NCBI RefSeq assembly: GCF_011734195.1
Contig: NZ_JAANTH010000001.1
Span: 248,001-312,000, forward strand
DNA: 64,000 nucleotides
Origin: Halobacterium sp. R2-5
GTDB lineage: Archaea > Halobacteriota > Halobacteria > Halobacteriales > Halobacteriaceae
Direction of reading: 5' to 3'
Shown here: positions 34,084 through 41,983 of the stretch, piece by piece
Numbering within the stretch: position 1 is the first letter of the stretch
Layout of the letters: each line of letters starts with the position of its first letter
The notes under the pieces: model-generated
The model's input: only the letters and a program-made list of their open reading frames with translations
The model's database searches: none
What the model was told of the DNA's origin: nothing
Translations under genes and position numbers: made by a program

Positions 34084-35115
34084 ATGGACGGCGAACTTCG
34101 CGGCGACGAGGTCCGCGTCGGCGGGGACGCCCGCCAGCGGTTCCACGACGCTCGCGGCTACGGCCACCCGCTCGACGGCAACGCCATCGCGCTGTCGCTC
34201 GTGGAGGCCGCCCACCTCCTGTTCCGCGGCGACCTCGACGCGATCGACGGCGCGGGGTTCCGGGAGTTCCTCGGCGCCCGAGACGCCGGCTTCGCGGCGC
34301 GCTTCCTGGTGTACGCGGACCTCCGGGACCGCGGGTTCTACCTCGCGCCCGACCGCCGGCCGTGGTGGGACGACCCCGGCGGCGGCGACTTCGTCGTGTT
34401 CCCGCGCGGGAAGGGACCCGGCGACGGCGCCGTGAAACACCGGGTGCGGGTCGCCGACGAGCGAACCACGATTCCAGAGGCGGAACTCGCGGACGTGGTG
34501 GTCGCGGTCGTCGACGAGGAGAGCGAGATCACGTACCTCGACGTCGAGTCGTTCGCGCCCGACGGCGACACCGCCTTCGACGCACCCAGCGGCGTCGAAG
34601 GCGTGCTGCTCGACGACCGCGTGCTGGTCTGGGACCCGCCAGAGCCCCTCCACGAACAGGGGTTCTACGGGCAGCCGCTGGGCGGTCGCGCCGCCGAGTA
34701 CGACGCGCTCCAGCTCTCCCTGCTGGAGGCCGCGTACCTCGCCGCGCAGGGCGTCCTCGACCTCGGGGACGCCGACGTCGAGGCCGTCGTCGAGCGCGGG
34801 CGCGGCGGCGAGGGCGACCACTTCGACCGCCGGCTCCGGGTGTACCGCGCGCTCCGGAACCGCGCGATGGTGCCCAAGACCGGGTTCAAGTTCGGCGCGG
34901 ACTTCCGCGTGTACGGCGACGTCGAGTCCGTCGACGACCTCGGGCACTCCGAGCTGCTCGTGCGGGTGTTGCCCGCGGGCCACGAGTTCGCGCCGCGGGA
35001 CCTCTCGCTGGACGTGCGGCTCGCCCACGGTGTCCGGAAGCGAATGGTTTTTGCGCTGGACGACCCCAGTGCGGACACGATTCGCTGGCTCTCCGTGAGC
35101 AGGCTCACTCCCTAA
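34084..35115 (+). CDS. endA: tRNA-splicing endonuclease, fused tandem form
   Basis: This enzyme cuts bulge-helix-bulge motifs in pre-tRNAs and in archaeal pre-rRNA. The protein has 343 residues, consistent with two fused repeats (the homodimeric type of other euryarchaea has about 180). The N-terminal repeat (1-165) lacks the catalytic triad and is structural. The C-terminal repeat has Tyr277 (FRVYGD), His288 (LGHSEL) and Lys319 (GVRKRMVF), with spacing like Methanocaldococcus Tyr115, His125 and Lys156. Its substrates in this window include the 16S and 23S BHB stems. The trpS ATG begins two bases after its stop, and in haloarchaea tRNA-Trp has an intron cut by EndA (known). Confidence 0.93.
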   Translation: MDGELRGDEVRVGGDARQRFHDARGYGHPLDGNAIALSLVEAAHLLFRGDLDAIDGAGFREFLGARDAGFAARFLVYADLRDRGFYLAPDRRPWWDDPGGGDFVVFPRGKGPGDGAVKHRVRVADERTTIPEAELADVVVAVVDEESEITYLDVESFAPDGDTAFDAPSGVEGVLLDDRVLVWDPPEPLHEQGFYGQPLGGRAAEYDALQLSLLEAAYLAAQGVLDLGDADVEAVVERGRGGEGDHFDRRLRVYRALRNRAMVPKTGFKFGADFRVYGDVESVDDLGHSELLVRVLPAGHEFAPRDLSLDVRLAHGVRKRMVFALDDPSADTIRWLSVSRLTP

Positions 35116-35117
35116 CT

Positions 35118-36671
35118 ATGACCGACACAGACGACGACACGGACGCCGAGGACGCGCCGGGCGCGGACAGCGTCGCGCTCGACCCGTGGGGCTCCTCGAC
35201 GGTCTCGGACTACCGCAAGCTCTTCGAGGAGTTCGGCATCGAGTCCTTCGAGGACGTCATCGACGAGGTGCCCGACCCGCACTACCTGATGCGCCGGGCC
35301 ATCATCTTCGGGCACCGCGACTACCGCCGCGTCGCGGACGCGATGCGCAACGACGAGCCGTTCGCCGCGCTGTCGGGGTTCATGCCGACCGGCGACCCCC
35401 ACATCGGCCACAAGATGGTGTTCGACGAGATCATCTGGCACCAGCAGCAGGGCGCCGACGCGTACGCGCTCATCGCGGACCTCGAAGCCCACGCCGCCCG
35501 CGGGCTCTCCTGGGAGGAGATCGACGAGCACGCCCGGGACTACCTCCTCTCGCTGCTCGCGCTCGGCTTCGACGCCGACGACGGCACGCTCTACCGCCAG
35601 TCCGCGAACCGCGAGCTCCAGGACCTCGCCTTCGAGCTCGGCGCGGAGGCGAACTTCTCGGAGTTCGAAGCCATCTACGGGTTCGACGGCGAGACCGACG
35701 TCTCTCACATGCAGAGCGTCGTCACCCAGATGGCGGACATCCTCTACCCGCAGCTCGAAGCATCGAAGCCCACCGTGATTCCGGTCGGCCCGGACCAGGA
35801 CCCCCACATGCGGCTCGCCCGCGACCTCGCCGAGCGCACGCGCTACTTCAAGGTCACCGAGGCGTACGCCAGCGTCGCGTTCGACGACGACGAGCGCCCG
35901 CTCGTCTCCGCCGCCTACGAGGCCCGCGAGCAGTACGCCGAGGACGCGAGCCAGCCGCGCTGCGCGGAGGCCGCCGACTGGCTCCGCGACGACCCCGCGC
36001 TCGTGGCCGAGTTCGACGGCGAGGTCGTCTCGTCGGTCGTGGAGAAACTCGACAACGCCGGGATGGAGCCGCTTCGTCCCCGGATTCGGTTCTTCGACAG
36101 GCAGGCCACGGAGGACGCCTTCGAGGCGCTCATCGACGAACTCGCCGGCGAGAAGCGCGTCTTCGAGGGCCACGTCGACGCCTTCGACATCGAGCGGGAG
36201 ACCGCCGAAGACCTCGCGCTCGCCGTCGAAGTCGACCACGGCGGCTACGGCTTCGTGCCTCCATCTTCGATCTACCACCGCTTCATGACGGGGCTCACGG
36301 GCGGGAAGATGTCTTCCTCGATTCCCGCGAGCCACATCAGCCTGCTCGACGACCCCGAGGACGGCTACGACAAGGTCAAGGCCGCGACCACGGGCGGCCG
36401 CGAGACCGCCGAGAAGCAGCGCGAACTCGGCGGCGAGCCCGACCAGTGTCCCGTCTACGAGCTGTACGCGTACCTCCTCGCGGCTGACGACGACGAGTTC
36501 GCCGAGCGCGTCTACGAGGAGTGCGCGGGCGGCGAGCGCCTCTGCGGCGGCTGCAAGGAGCAGGCCGCCGAGCTCATGGCGGAGTTCCTCGAAGACCACC
36601 AGGAGAAACGCGAGGAAGCGAAGGAAGTCCTCGAGGACCTCGACGTCGAACTCGACTCCGCGCGAGCGTGA
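35118..36671 (+). CDS. trpS: Tryptophanyl-tRNA synthetase
   Basis: This class I synthetase charges tRNA-Trp. The protein has 517 residues. The HIGH motif is in GDPHIGHKM (about 91-99) and the KMSKS equivalent is GGKMSSSIP (about 395). An acidic N-terminus (1-25) precedes the archaeal/eukaryotic-type core with SGFMPTGDPHIG. A cysteine pair CGGCK near residue 475 may bind zinc in the C-terminal domain. It is translated from the endA transcript or very close to it, with a two-base gap. The upstream gene processes the tRNA that this enzyme charges. Confidence 0.95.
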   Translation: MTDTDDDTDAEDAPGADSVALDPWGSSTVSDYRKLFEEFGIESFEDVIDEVPDPHYLMRRAIIFGHRDYRRVADAMRNDEPFAALSGFMPTGDPHIGHKMVFDEIIWHQQQGADAYALIADLEAHAARGLSWEEIDEHARDYLLSLLALGFDADDGTLYRQSANRELQDLAFELGAEANFSEFEAIYGFDGETDVSHMQSVVTQMADILYPQLEASKPTVIPVGPDQDPHMRLARDLAERTRYFKVTEAYASVAFDDDERPLVSAAYEAREQYAEDASQPRCAEAADWLRDDPALVAEFDGEVVSSVVEKLDNAGMEPLRPRIRFFDRQATEDAFEALIDELAGEKRVFEGHVDAFDIERETAEDLALAVEVDHGGYGFVPPSSIYHRFMTGLTGGKMSSSIPASHISLLDDPEDGYDKVKAATTGGRETAEKQRELGGEPDQCPVYELYAYLLAADDDEFAERVYEECAGGERLCGGCKEQAAELMAEFLEDHQEKREEAKEVLEDLDVELDSARA

Positions 36672-36687
36672 GCGCCCGCTGACGGAA

Positions 36688-36697
36688 TCCTTTTCAC
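36688..36697 (+). promoter_or_regulatory. TATA-like box for the pheS upstream ORF
   Basis: TCCTTTTCAC is centred about 26 bases before the ATG at 36720. With haloarchaeal spacing this predicts a leaderless transcript starting at the short ORF rather than at pheS. Confidence 0.5.
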
Positions 36698-36719
36698 CGG
36701 CCGTGCCATGCTCCCGCAC

Positions 36720-36797
36720 ATGGCGTCCGAACCCCACGCCGGTCGCAGCGCACGCCGAGTAGCCGCAGCTCCGGGGTTCGGCTTCTTCTTCGCCTGA
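36720..36797 (+). CDS. Phe-rich 25-residue ORF upstream of pheS, candidate leader peptide
   Basis: ATG to TGA, 25 residues. The first 18 residues are Ala/Arg/Pro-rich (MASEPHAGRSARRVAAAP) and the last seven are GFGFFFA, with four TTC codons in the final six sense codons. It ends 108 bases before pheS, in the same direction. The position of Phe codons directly before the stop resembles the leader peptide of bacterial pheST (pheM). A T-rich TATA-like box at 36691 has leaderless spacing to this ATG. Downstream hairpins that cannot form together are listed next. I do not know of a described archaeal example; this is an inference from sequence. Confidence 0.6.
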   Translation: MASEPHAGRSARRVAAAPGFGFFFA

Positions 36798-36811
36798 ACG
36801 GGGCGGGTGGA

Positions 36812-36862
36812 CGCCGCAGTCCGGCGGGAGCCGGGAAGCGGCCGAAACCGCCCGTTCGGGCG
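36812..36862 (+). promoter_or_regulatory. Overlapping alternative hairpins between the Phe-rich ORF and pheS
   Basis: Three stems follow the ORF stop. CGCCG-CAGTC-CGGCG spans 36812-36826. GCGG-CCGAAA-CCGC spans 36838-36851. CGCCC-GTTC-GGGCG spans 36849-36862. The second and third share bases 36849-36851 and are mutually exclusive. No U-run follows the last stem, so simple termination is not evident. A weak GGATAAC box at 36873 could be a separate pheS promoter. Confidence 0.45.
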
Positions 36863-36905
36863 CAGAGCGGAACGGATAACTGACTGCCACACACCCCTAC
36901 GCACA

Positions 36906-38414
36906 ATGAAACTGCCACCACAGCAGGTCGCGGTGCTCGAAGCGTCGAGCGCCGACGAACCGAGACGCATCGCCGACCTCGCGGCCGAAATCGAGCGGCC
37001 GCCGGAGACGGTCACGGGCGCGGCGTTCGAACTCGAAGACGCCGGGCTCGTGGACGTCGTCGAAGAAGTCGAGGAGGAGGCCGAACTGACTGAGGAAGGC
37101 CGCGAGTACGCCGAGGACGCGCTCCCCGAGGTACGGCTCTACGAGGCCGCCCTCGACGCTGGCGCCGACGACGACCCTGTGTCGATGGGCGAGGTCATCG
37201 GCGCGTCCGGACTGGAAGGCCCGCAGGTCGACATCGCGCTGTCGAACTACGCCCGGAAGGGCTACGGCAGCATCGACAGCGGCGACGTCTCTGCGAATCC
37301 CGACGCCGACCCCAGCGAGGACACAGAGGCCGCCGCACTCGAAACGCTGGCCGCGGGCGGCACCGTCGAGGACGAGGACGCACTCGACCAGCTCGCGCGC
37401 CGCGACCTCGTCGCCGTCCGCGAGCGCACCGTCCGGTCCGTACTGCTGACCGAGGCGGGTGTCACCGAGCTCATGGCGGGCGTCGAGGCCACCGAACAGG
37501 TCGGCCAGCTCACCCCGGACATGCTCGCGTCCGGCGAGTGGCGCGACGCCGAGTTCGCCGACTACAACGTCGAGGCCGACGCCGGCGAGTTCACGCCCGG
37601 GAAGACCCACGTGCTCCGGCAGGCCGCCGAGCGCGTCAAGGAGGTGCTCGTCGGGATGGGCTTCCAGGAGATGGAGGGCCCGCACGTCGACGCGGACTTC
37701 TACATCAACGACTGTCTGTTCATGCCCCAGGACCACCCCGCGCGCAACCACTGGGACCGGTTCGCCCTGGAGCAGCCCGAGAGAATCGACGAGCTCCCCG
37801 CGGACCTCGTCGAGCGCGTCGAGCGCGCGCACCGCGAGGGCGTCGGCCCGGACGGCGACGGCTACCACTCGCCGTGGGACGAGGACTTCGCGCGTGCGCT
37901 CGCGCTCCGCGGGCACACGACGAGTCTCACCGCCCGCTACCTCTCCGGCGTCGCTGGCGAGGACGTGGAGGCACCCGCCCGGTACTTCAGCGTCGAGAAG
38001 GCCTACCGCAACGACACCCTCGACGCCACGCACCTCCTGGAGTTCTTCCAGATCGAGGGCTGGGTGATGGCCGAGGACCTCTCCGTGCGGGACCTCATGG
38101 GGACGTTCCGGGAGTTCTACAGCCAGTTCGGCATCACGGACCTGGAGTTCAAACCCACGTACAACCCCTACACGGAGCCGAGCTTCGAACTGTTCGGCCG
38201 CCACCCCGAGACCGGCGAGCTCATCGAGATCGGGAACTCCGGCATCTTCCGGCCGGAGATGCTCGAACCGCTCGGCGTCGACGCCGACGTGATGGCGTGG
38301 GGGCTCGCCCTCGAACGGCTACTAATGTTGGTCACCGGCTTCGAGGACATCCGCGACGTCCACGGGACGCTGTGTGACCTAGACTTCCTGCGGGACGCGG
38401 AGGTGGTGTACTGA
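36906..38414 (+). CDS. pheS: Phenylalanyl-tRNA synthetase, alpha subunit
   Basis: This class II catalytic subunit has 502 residues. Two N-terminal winged-helix domains (about 1-75 and 90-190) replace the bacterial coiled coil, as in archaea and eukaryotes. The catalytic core includes FQEMEGPHVDADFYINDCL (motif 1 region), a motif 2 region RYFSVEKAYRNDTLDATHLL, and the motif 3 MAWGLALERLLML. The Phe-binding stretch IEIGNSGIFRPEML is intact. The stop TGA overlaps the pheT ATG by one base, so the subunits are made together. The upstream leader-like ORF suggests it may be regulated by phenylalanine supply. Confidence 0.95.
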   Translation: MKLPPQQVAVLEASSADEPRRIADLAAEIERPPETVTGAAFELEDAGLVDVVEEVEEEAELTEEGREYAEDALPEVRLYEAALDAGADDDPVSMGEVIGASGLEGPQVDIALSNYARKGYGSIDSGDVSANPDADPSEDTEAAALETLAAGGTVEDEDALDQLARRDLVAVRERTVRSVLLTEAGVTELMAGVEATEQVGQLTPDMLASGEWRDAEFADYNVEADAGEFTPGKTHVLRQAAERVKEVLVGMGFQEMEGPHVDADFYINDCLFMPQDHPARNHWDRFALEQPERIDELPADLVERVERAHREGVGPDGDGYHSPWDEDFARALALRGHTTSLTARYLSGVAGEDVEAPARYFSVEKAYRNDTLDATHLLEFFQIEGWVMAEDLSVRDLMGTFREFYSQFGITDLEFKPTYNPYTEPSFELFGRHPETGELIEIGNSGIFRPEMLEPLGVDADVMAWGLALERLLMLVTGFEDIRDVHGTLCDLDFLRDAEVVY

Positions 38415-40177
38415 TGCCCGTCGTCGACATCGACCCCGACGAGCTCCGTACGCTCACGGGGCACAGCGAGAAGAGCGACGACGAGCTCAAGGACGACCTC
38501 TTCGGGCTCGGCATCGAGTTCGAGGGCGAGACCGAGGACGGCGAGTTCAAACTCGAGTTCGAGGCCGACCGCCTCGACCGCCTCTCCGTGGAGGGCATCG
38601 CGCGCTCGCTGCGCTACCACTACGGCGACACCCGCGGCGTCTACGTCCCCGACACGAACGCCGCCGAATGGACCATCAACGTCGAGGACGTGCCCGACGA
38701 CCGGCCGTACGTCACGGGCGCCGTGATTCGCGGCGTCGACCTCGACGAGGACGCCCTCGACTCGCTCATCCAGCTCCAGGAGAAGCTCCACGCGACGATG
38801 GGCCGCAAGCGCGCGAAGGGCGCCATCGGCATCCACGACCTCGCGATGCTGAAAGGGCAGGTGGCGCGCGGCGCCACCGACCGCGCGAGCGGTGAAACCG
38901 CGAGCGAATCCGTCAACGGCGAGGACGGCAACGCCGATCGCTCCATCACGTACACGGGGATCGAGCCGGACGGCGACACGTTCGTCCCGCTAGACGACGA
39001 CGCCGAACGCACGCCCGGCGAAGTGCTCTCCGAACACCCGACCGGCGAGCAGTACGCCGACCTGCTCGATGAGTACGAGCGCTACCCCGCGATCTACGAC
39101 GACATCGGGCTGTTCAGCTTCCCGCCGGTCATCAACGGCCGCCGCACCGAAGTGTCGACGGACTCCCGGGAGCTGTTCGTCGAGCTCACCGGCACCGACC
39201 AGTGGACCATCGACCGGATGTGCGCCATCATCTGTTACGCGCTCGACGCGCGCGGCGCCACCGTCGAGGACGTCAACGTCGCGTACGACGACGCCGAGCT
39301 CGTGCGCCCGGACTTCGAGGTGCAGACCAAGCGCGTCGCCCACGACCGCGTCGAGACGCTGCTCGGCATCGACCTCGAACCCGACGACGTCGTCGACCTC
39401 GCCGAGCGCGCGGGGCTCGACGCGGAGCCCGAGGGCGGCGACCACTTCACCTACGAGGTGGAGGTTCCGCCGTATCGCGTGGACGTCCTCCACCCCGTGG
39501 ACGTCGTCGACGACATCGGGCGCGCGTACGGGTTCAACGAACTCGTGCCGCGGTACCCCGACGTCAGCACGGTCGGCGGACGGACGGAGACCTCGCGGCT
39601 GGAGGCCGCTGCCCGGGAGACGCTCGTCGGCCTCGGCTTCGAGGACCTCCTGAACTTCAACATGACCAGCGAGGCCGACAACTTCGACCGGATGCGCATC
39701 TCGCCCGCGGACGACGCCGTTGGGGCTGCCGACCCCGCGACCATCTCGGAGCCGTACAGCGAGGACTTCACCATCCTCCGCACGTGGGCGCTGCCGTCGC
39801 TCGTCTCCGTCCTGGAGAACAACACCCATCGGTCGTACCCGCAGGACCTCGCGGAGATCGGGTTCGCCGCCCACGTCGACGGCTCCACGGAGACCGGCGT
39901 GGCAGAGCGCCGCACCGTCGCCGCCGTGCTCGCGCGCCACGACGCCTCCTACGAGGACGCGAAGGCGCGCCTCGCAGCGCTCTGTGAGGAGTTCCACGTC
40001 GACCTCGAGACGCCCGCCACCGAGCACCCGTCGTTCATCGACGGCCGCGCCGCCAGCGTCGTCATCGATGGCGAAGCAGTGGGCGTCATCGGCGAGCTCC
40101 ACCCCGCGGTCATCGTCGACCACGACGTCGAAGTGCCCGTCGCCGGCTTCGAGTTCGAACTCGACGCGCTCCGGTAG
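38414..40177 (+). CDS. pheT: Phenylalanyl-tRNA synthetase, beta subunit
   Basis: This 587-residue partner of PheS forms the alpha2beta2 enzyme. It has the archaeal-type layout: an N-terminal B1-like domain with DPDELRTLTGHSEKSDDEL, a B3/B4 editing module (about 95-260) with PPVINGRRTEVSTDSRELF, a B5 DNA-binding-fold domain with VAHDRVETLLGIDLEPDDVV, and a C-terminal catalytic-like module with NFNMTSEADNFDRMR. The tRNA-binding (EMAP) and anticodon-binding FDX domains of bacterial PheT are absent, which is normal for archaea. The start overlaps the pheS stop. Confidence 0.95.
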   Translation: MPVVDIDPDELRTLTGHSEKSDDELKDDLFGLGIEFEGETEDGEFKLEFEADRLDRLSVEGIARSLRYHYGDTRGVYVPDTNAAEWTINVEDVPDDRPYVTGAVIRGVDLDEDALDSLIQLQEKLHATMGRKRAKGAIGIHDLAMLKGQVARGATDRASGETASESVNGEDGNADRSITYTGIEPDGDTFVPLDDDAERTPGEVLSEHPTGEQYADLLDEYERYPAIYDDIGLFSFPPVINGRRTEVSTDSRELFVELTGTDQWTIDRMCAIICYALDARGATVEDVNVAYDDAELVRPDFEVQTKRVAHDRVETLLGIDLEPDDVVDLAERAGLDAEPEGGDHFTYEVEVPPYRVDVLHPVDVVDDIGRAYGFNELVPRYPDVSTVGGRTETSRLEAAARETLVGLGFEDLLNFNMTSEADNFDRMRISPADDAVGAADPATISEPYSEDFTILRTWALPSLVSVLENNTHRSYPQDLAEIGFAAHVDGSTETGVAERRTVAAVLARHDASYEDAKARLAALCEEFHVDLETPATEHPSFIDGRAASVVIDGEAVGVIGELHPAVIVDHDVEVPVAGFEFELDALR

Positions 40178-40195
40178 AACAGTCGCCTCCGCTTC

Positions 40196-41245
40196 TCAGC
40201 GGTCCGCACCGACCGCGTCCTCGACGGACGCGAAGCCGTCGCGGTCCAGCAGGTCGAGTAAGCCCTCGTTGATGTCCCGGGCGATGCCCGGCCCGCGGTA
40301 GACGAGGCCCGTGTACAGTTGCACGACGGACGCGCCCGCGCGAATCTTCTCGTAGGCGTCCTCCGCGGTGAAGACGCCGCCGACGCCGACCACCGGGAGG
40401 TCCGTGCGCTCGGCGACGAAGCGCACCTGGTCGGTCGCGCGCTCCCGAATCGGCCGCCCGGAGAGCCCACCCTTCTCGGCGGCGTTCGCACTCTTGAGGG
40501 AGTCCGGGCGGTCGGTCGTCGTGTTCGTCGCCACGACGCCGTCCAGCCCGAGCTCGTTCGCGAGGTCCACCGCGTCGACTACGGCGTCCCGGTGGAGGTC
40601 CGGAGAGAGCTTCACGAGCAGGGGCGCCGCGCCCGCGTCCTGAAGCGCGTCCAGAATCGCCGCGAGCTGCTCGCGGTTCTGGAGCTCGCGCAGCCCCGGC
40701 GTGTTCGGGCTGGAGACGTTCACCACGAAGTAGTCGCCGTGCTCGGCGACGCGCTCGTACGTGTAGCGGTAGTCCGCTGGCGCGTCCTCCAGCGGCGTCG
40801 ACTTCGACTTCCCGACGTTCACGCCCACGGGCACGTCCGGGAGTTGCTGGGTGGCGAGGCGCTCGCCCACCACGTCCGCGCCCGCGTTGTTGAACCCCAT
40901 CCGGTTCACGAGCGCCTCGTCCTCTCGGAGGCGGAACATGCGCGGCCTCGGGTTCCCGGGCTGGCCTTCTGCGGTCACCGCGCCGACCTCGACGTGGCCG
41001 AAGCCAAGCGCGGCCAGCGCCCGCGGTAGCTCCGCGTTCTTGTCGAAGCCCGCGGCCACCCCGACCGGGTTCGGGAACGACTGGCCGAACGCGTCGACGG
41101 CCAGCCGCTCGTCGTCTACGGTGTAGTGATTCGCGTACGCGCGGTCGAGGCGCGCACGCTGGGCGAACTTGAGTAGTCCCGTGATTGCCTCGTGAGCAGT
41201 TTCCGGGGGCAGCCGGAACAACAGTGGTTTGACCAGCCCGTACAT
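40196..41245 (-). CDS. pyrD: Dihydroorotate dehydrogenase, quinone type (class 2)
   Basis: This enzyme catalyses the fourth step of pyrimidine synthesis, oxidising dihydroorotate with a quinone at the membrane. The protein has 349 residues. The N-terminal amphipathic extension LVKPLLFRLPPETAHEAITG is the class 2 membrane-association helix. The catalytic base is the Ser in NVSSPNTPGLREL (Ser178/179), as opposed to Cys in class 1. FMN-binding elements include AAGFDKNAELP, NRMGFNNAG, and the C-terminal GVGGVFTAEDAYEKIRAGAS. It is convergent with pheT, 18 bases apart. Confidence 0.95.
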   Translation of the reverse strand: MYGLVKPLLFRLPPETAHEAITGLLKFAQRARLDRAYANHYTVDDERLAVDAFGQSFPNPVGVAAGFDKNAELPRALAALGFGHVEVGAVTAEGQPGNPRPRMFRLREDEALVNRMGFNNAGADVVGERLATQQLPDVPVGVNVGKSKSTPLEDAPADYRYTYERVAEHGDYFVVNVSSPNTPGLRELQNREQLAAILDALQDAGAAPLLVKLSPDLHRDAVVDAVDLANELGLDGVVATNTTTDRPDSLKSANAAEKGGLSGRPIRERATDQVRFVAERTDLPVVGVGGVFTAEDAYEKIRAGASVVQLYTGLVYRGPGIARDINEGLLDLLDRDGFASVEDAVGADR

Positions 41246-41251
41246 CCCGGG

Positions 41252-41449
41252 TCAGAAGTCGTGCTCGACGTCGTCCTGGTCGGCCCGCTGGATGATGATC
41301 TTGTCCTCGCGCACCCGCACGAAGACTTCGTCGCCGATGTCGAGGCCGGCGACGGACAGTTCGTCCTCGTGGAGGTTGACGTGGGCGTTGTGGTACTCGC
41401 CGTCGTCGCCTTTCGCGCCACTCGGGCTGAGCGTCTTCTTGCGAACCAT
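41252..41449 (-). CDS. Small AbrB-like protein
   Basis: This is a 65-residue acidic protein. After a short basic N-terminus (MVRKKTLSPSGAKG) it has a swapped-hairpin-like pattern: VNLHEDELSVAGLDIGDEVF followed by VRVREDKIIIQ, the alternation seen in SpoVT/AbrB domains. Such proteins bind DNA as dimers or serve as antitoxins or regulators; no toxin gene is adjacent. The ATG at 41449 was chosen over an upstream start because the conserved part begins there. It ends six bases before the pyrD start on the same strand, so it probably shares a transcript with pyrD. Confidence 0.7.
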   Translation of the reverse strand: MVRKKTLSPSGAKGDDGEYHNAHVNLHEDELSVAGLDIGDEVFVRVREDKIIIQRADQDDVEHDF

Positions 41450-41625
41450 CGCGAAGTGTCTACTTTCCCTTCGCCGCACACCGTACTTAAGTTCTTCCGA
41501 CGGTCGGAGCGGGGCGCCGTCGGCTCCCAGCGGGGCGGTTATCCGCCACGCTAGTGCGGTAGCCGGGTCGCCGCTTTCCCCGAACCTTCCGTGGATACGG
41601 ATAAAACTACCGGCAAAATCGGCGG

Positions 41626-41634
41626 TATATTTAT
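41626..41634 (+). promoter_or_regulatory. TATA box of the MC1 gene
   Basis: TATATTTAT stands out in GC-rich DNA. It lies about 42 bases before the MC1 ATG, so the transcript would have a short 5' leader of about 15 bases rather than being leaderless. It is the strongest TATA match of the window and suits a highly expressed chromatin protein. Confidence 0.7.
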
Positions 41635-41671
41635 CACACGCCCTTGTGTTGCCATATCATGGAGCAAAACC

Positions 41672-41983
41672 ATGGTACGTGAGGACGGCAAGCGCAACTT
41701 CGCGCTCCGAGAATCCGACGGCGACGAGAGTAGTGTCTTCAGCGGCAACACCCCACGGCAGGCGGCCCTCAAGGCGGCCCGCCGGCTCGACGACGTAGGC
41801 GACAGCGAATCGGACGCGAATCGCCACGACCTCGAGCTCCGCGAGAAAGGGACCGACAAGGTCCACATCTACGAGGCGTGGGCCTGGGAGGAGGAAGCCC
41901 CTGGAGACAAACCCGACTGGATGCCCGGCGAGATCACGAAGGCGAACGTCTCGAAAGAGGGCATCGAGCACATCGAAGACTGA
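41672..41983 (+). CDS. Chromosomal protein MC1
   Basis: This is a non-histone chromatin protein that binds and bends DNA as a monomer, 103 residues. The MC1 pattern is clear: KRNFALRESDGDESSVFSGN, TPRQAALKAARRLDD and the C-terminal HIYEAWAWEEEAPGDKPDWM. Compared with methanogen MC1 it is more acidic, a haloarchaeal adaptation. The ATG at 41672 is in frame with the conserved start; an ATG at 41659 is out of frame. It is preceded by a strong TATA box and lies just upstream of the rRNA promoters. Confidence 0.92.
   Translation: MVREDGKRNFALRESDGDESSVFSGNTPRQAALKAARRLDDVGDSESDANRHDLELREKGTDKVHIYEAWAWEEEAPGDKPDWMPGEITKANVSKEGIEHIED

Noticed and set aside
41659-41671. Earlier ATG for the MC1 gene
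   Set aside because: It is out of frame with the conserved MC1 sequence.
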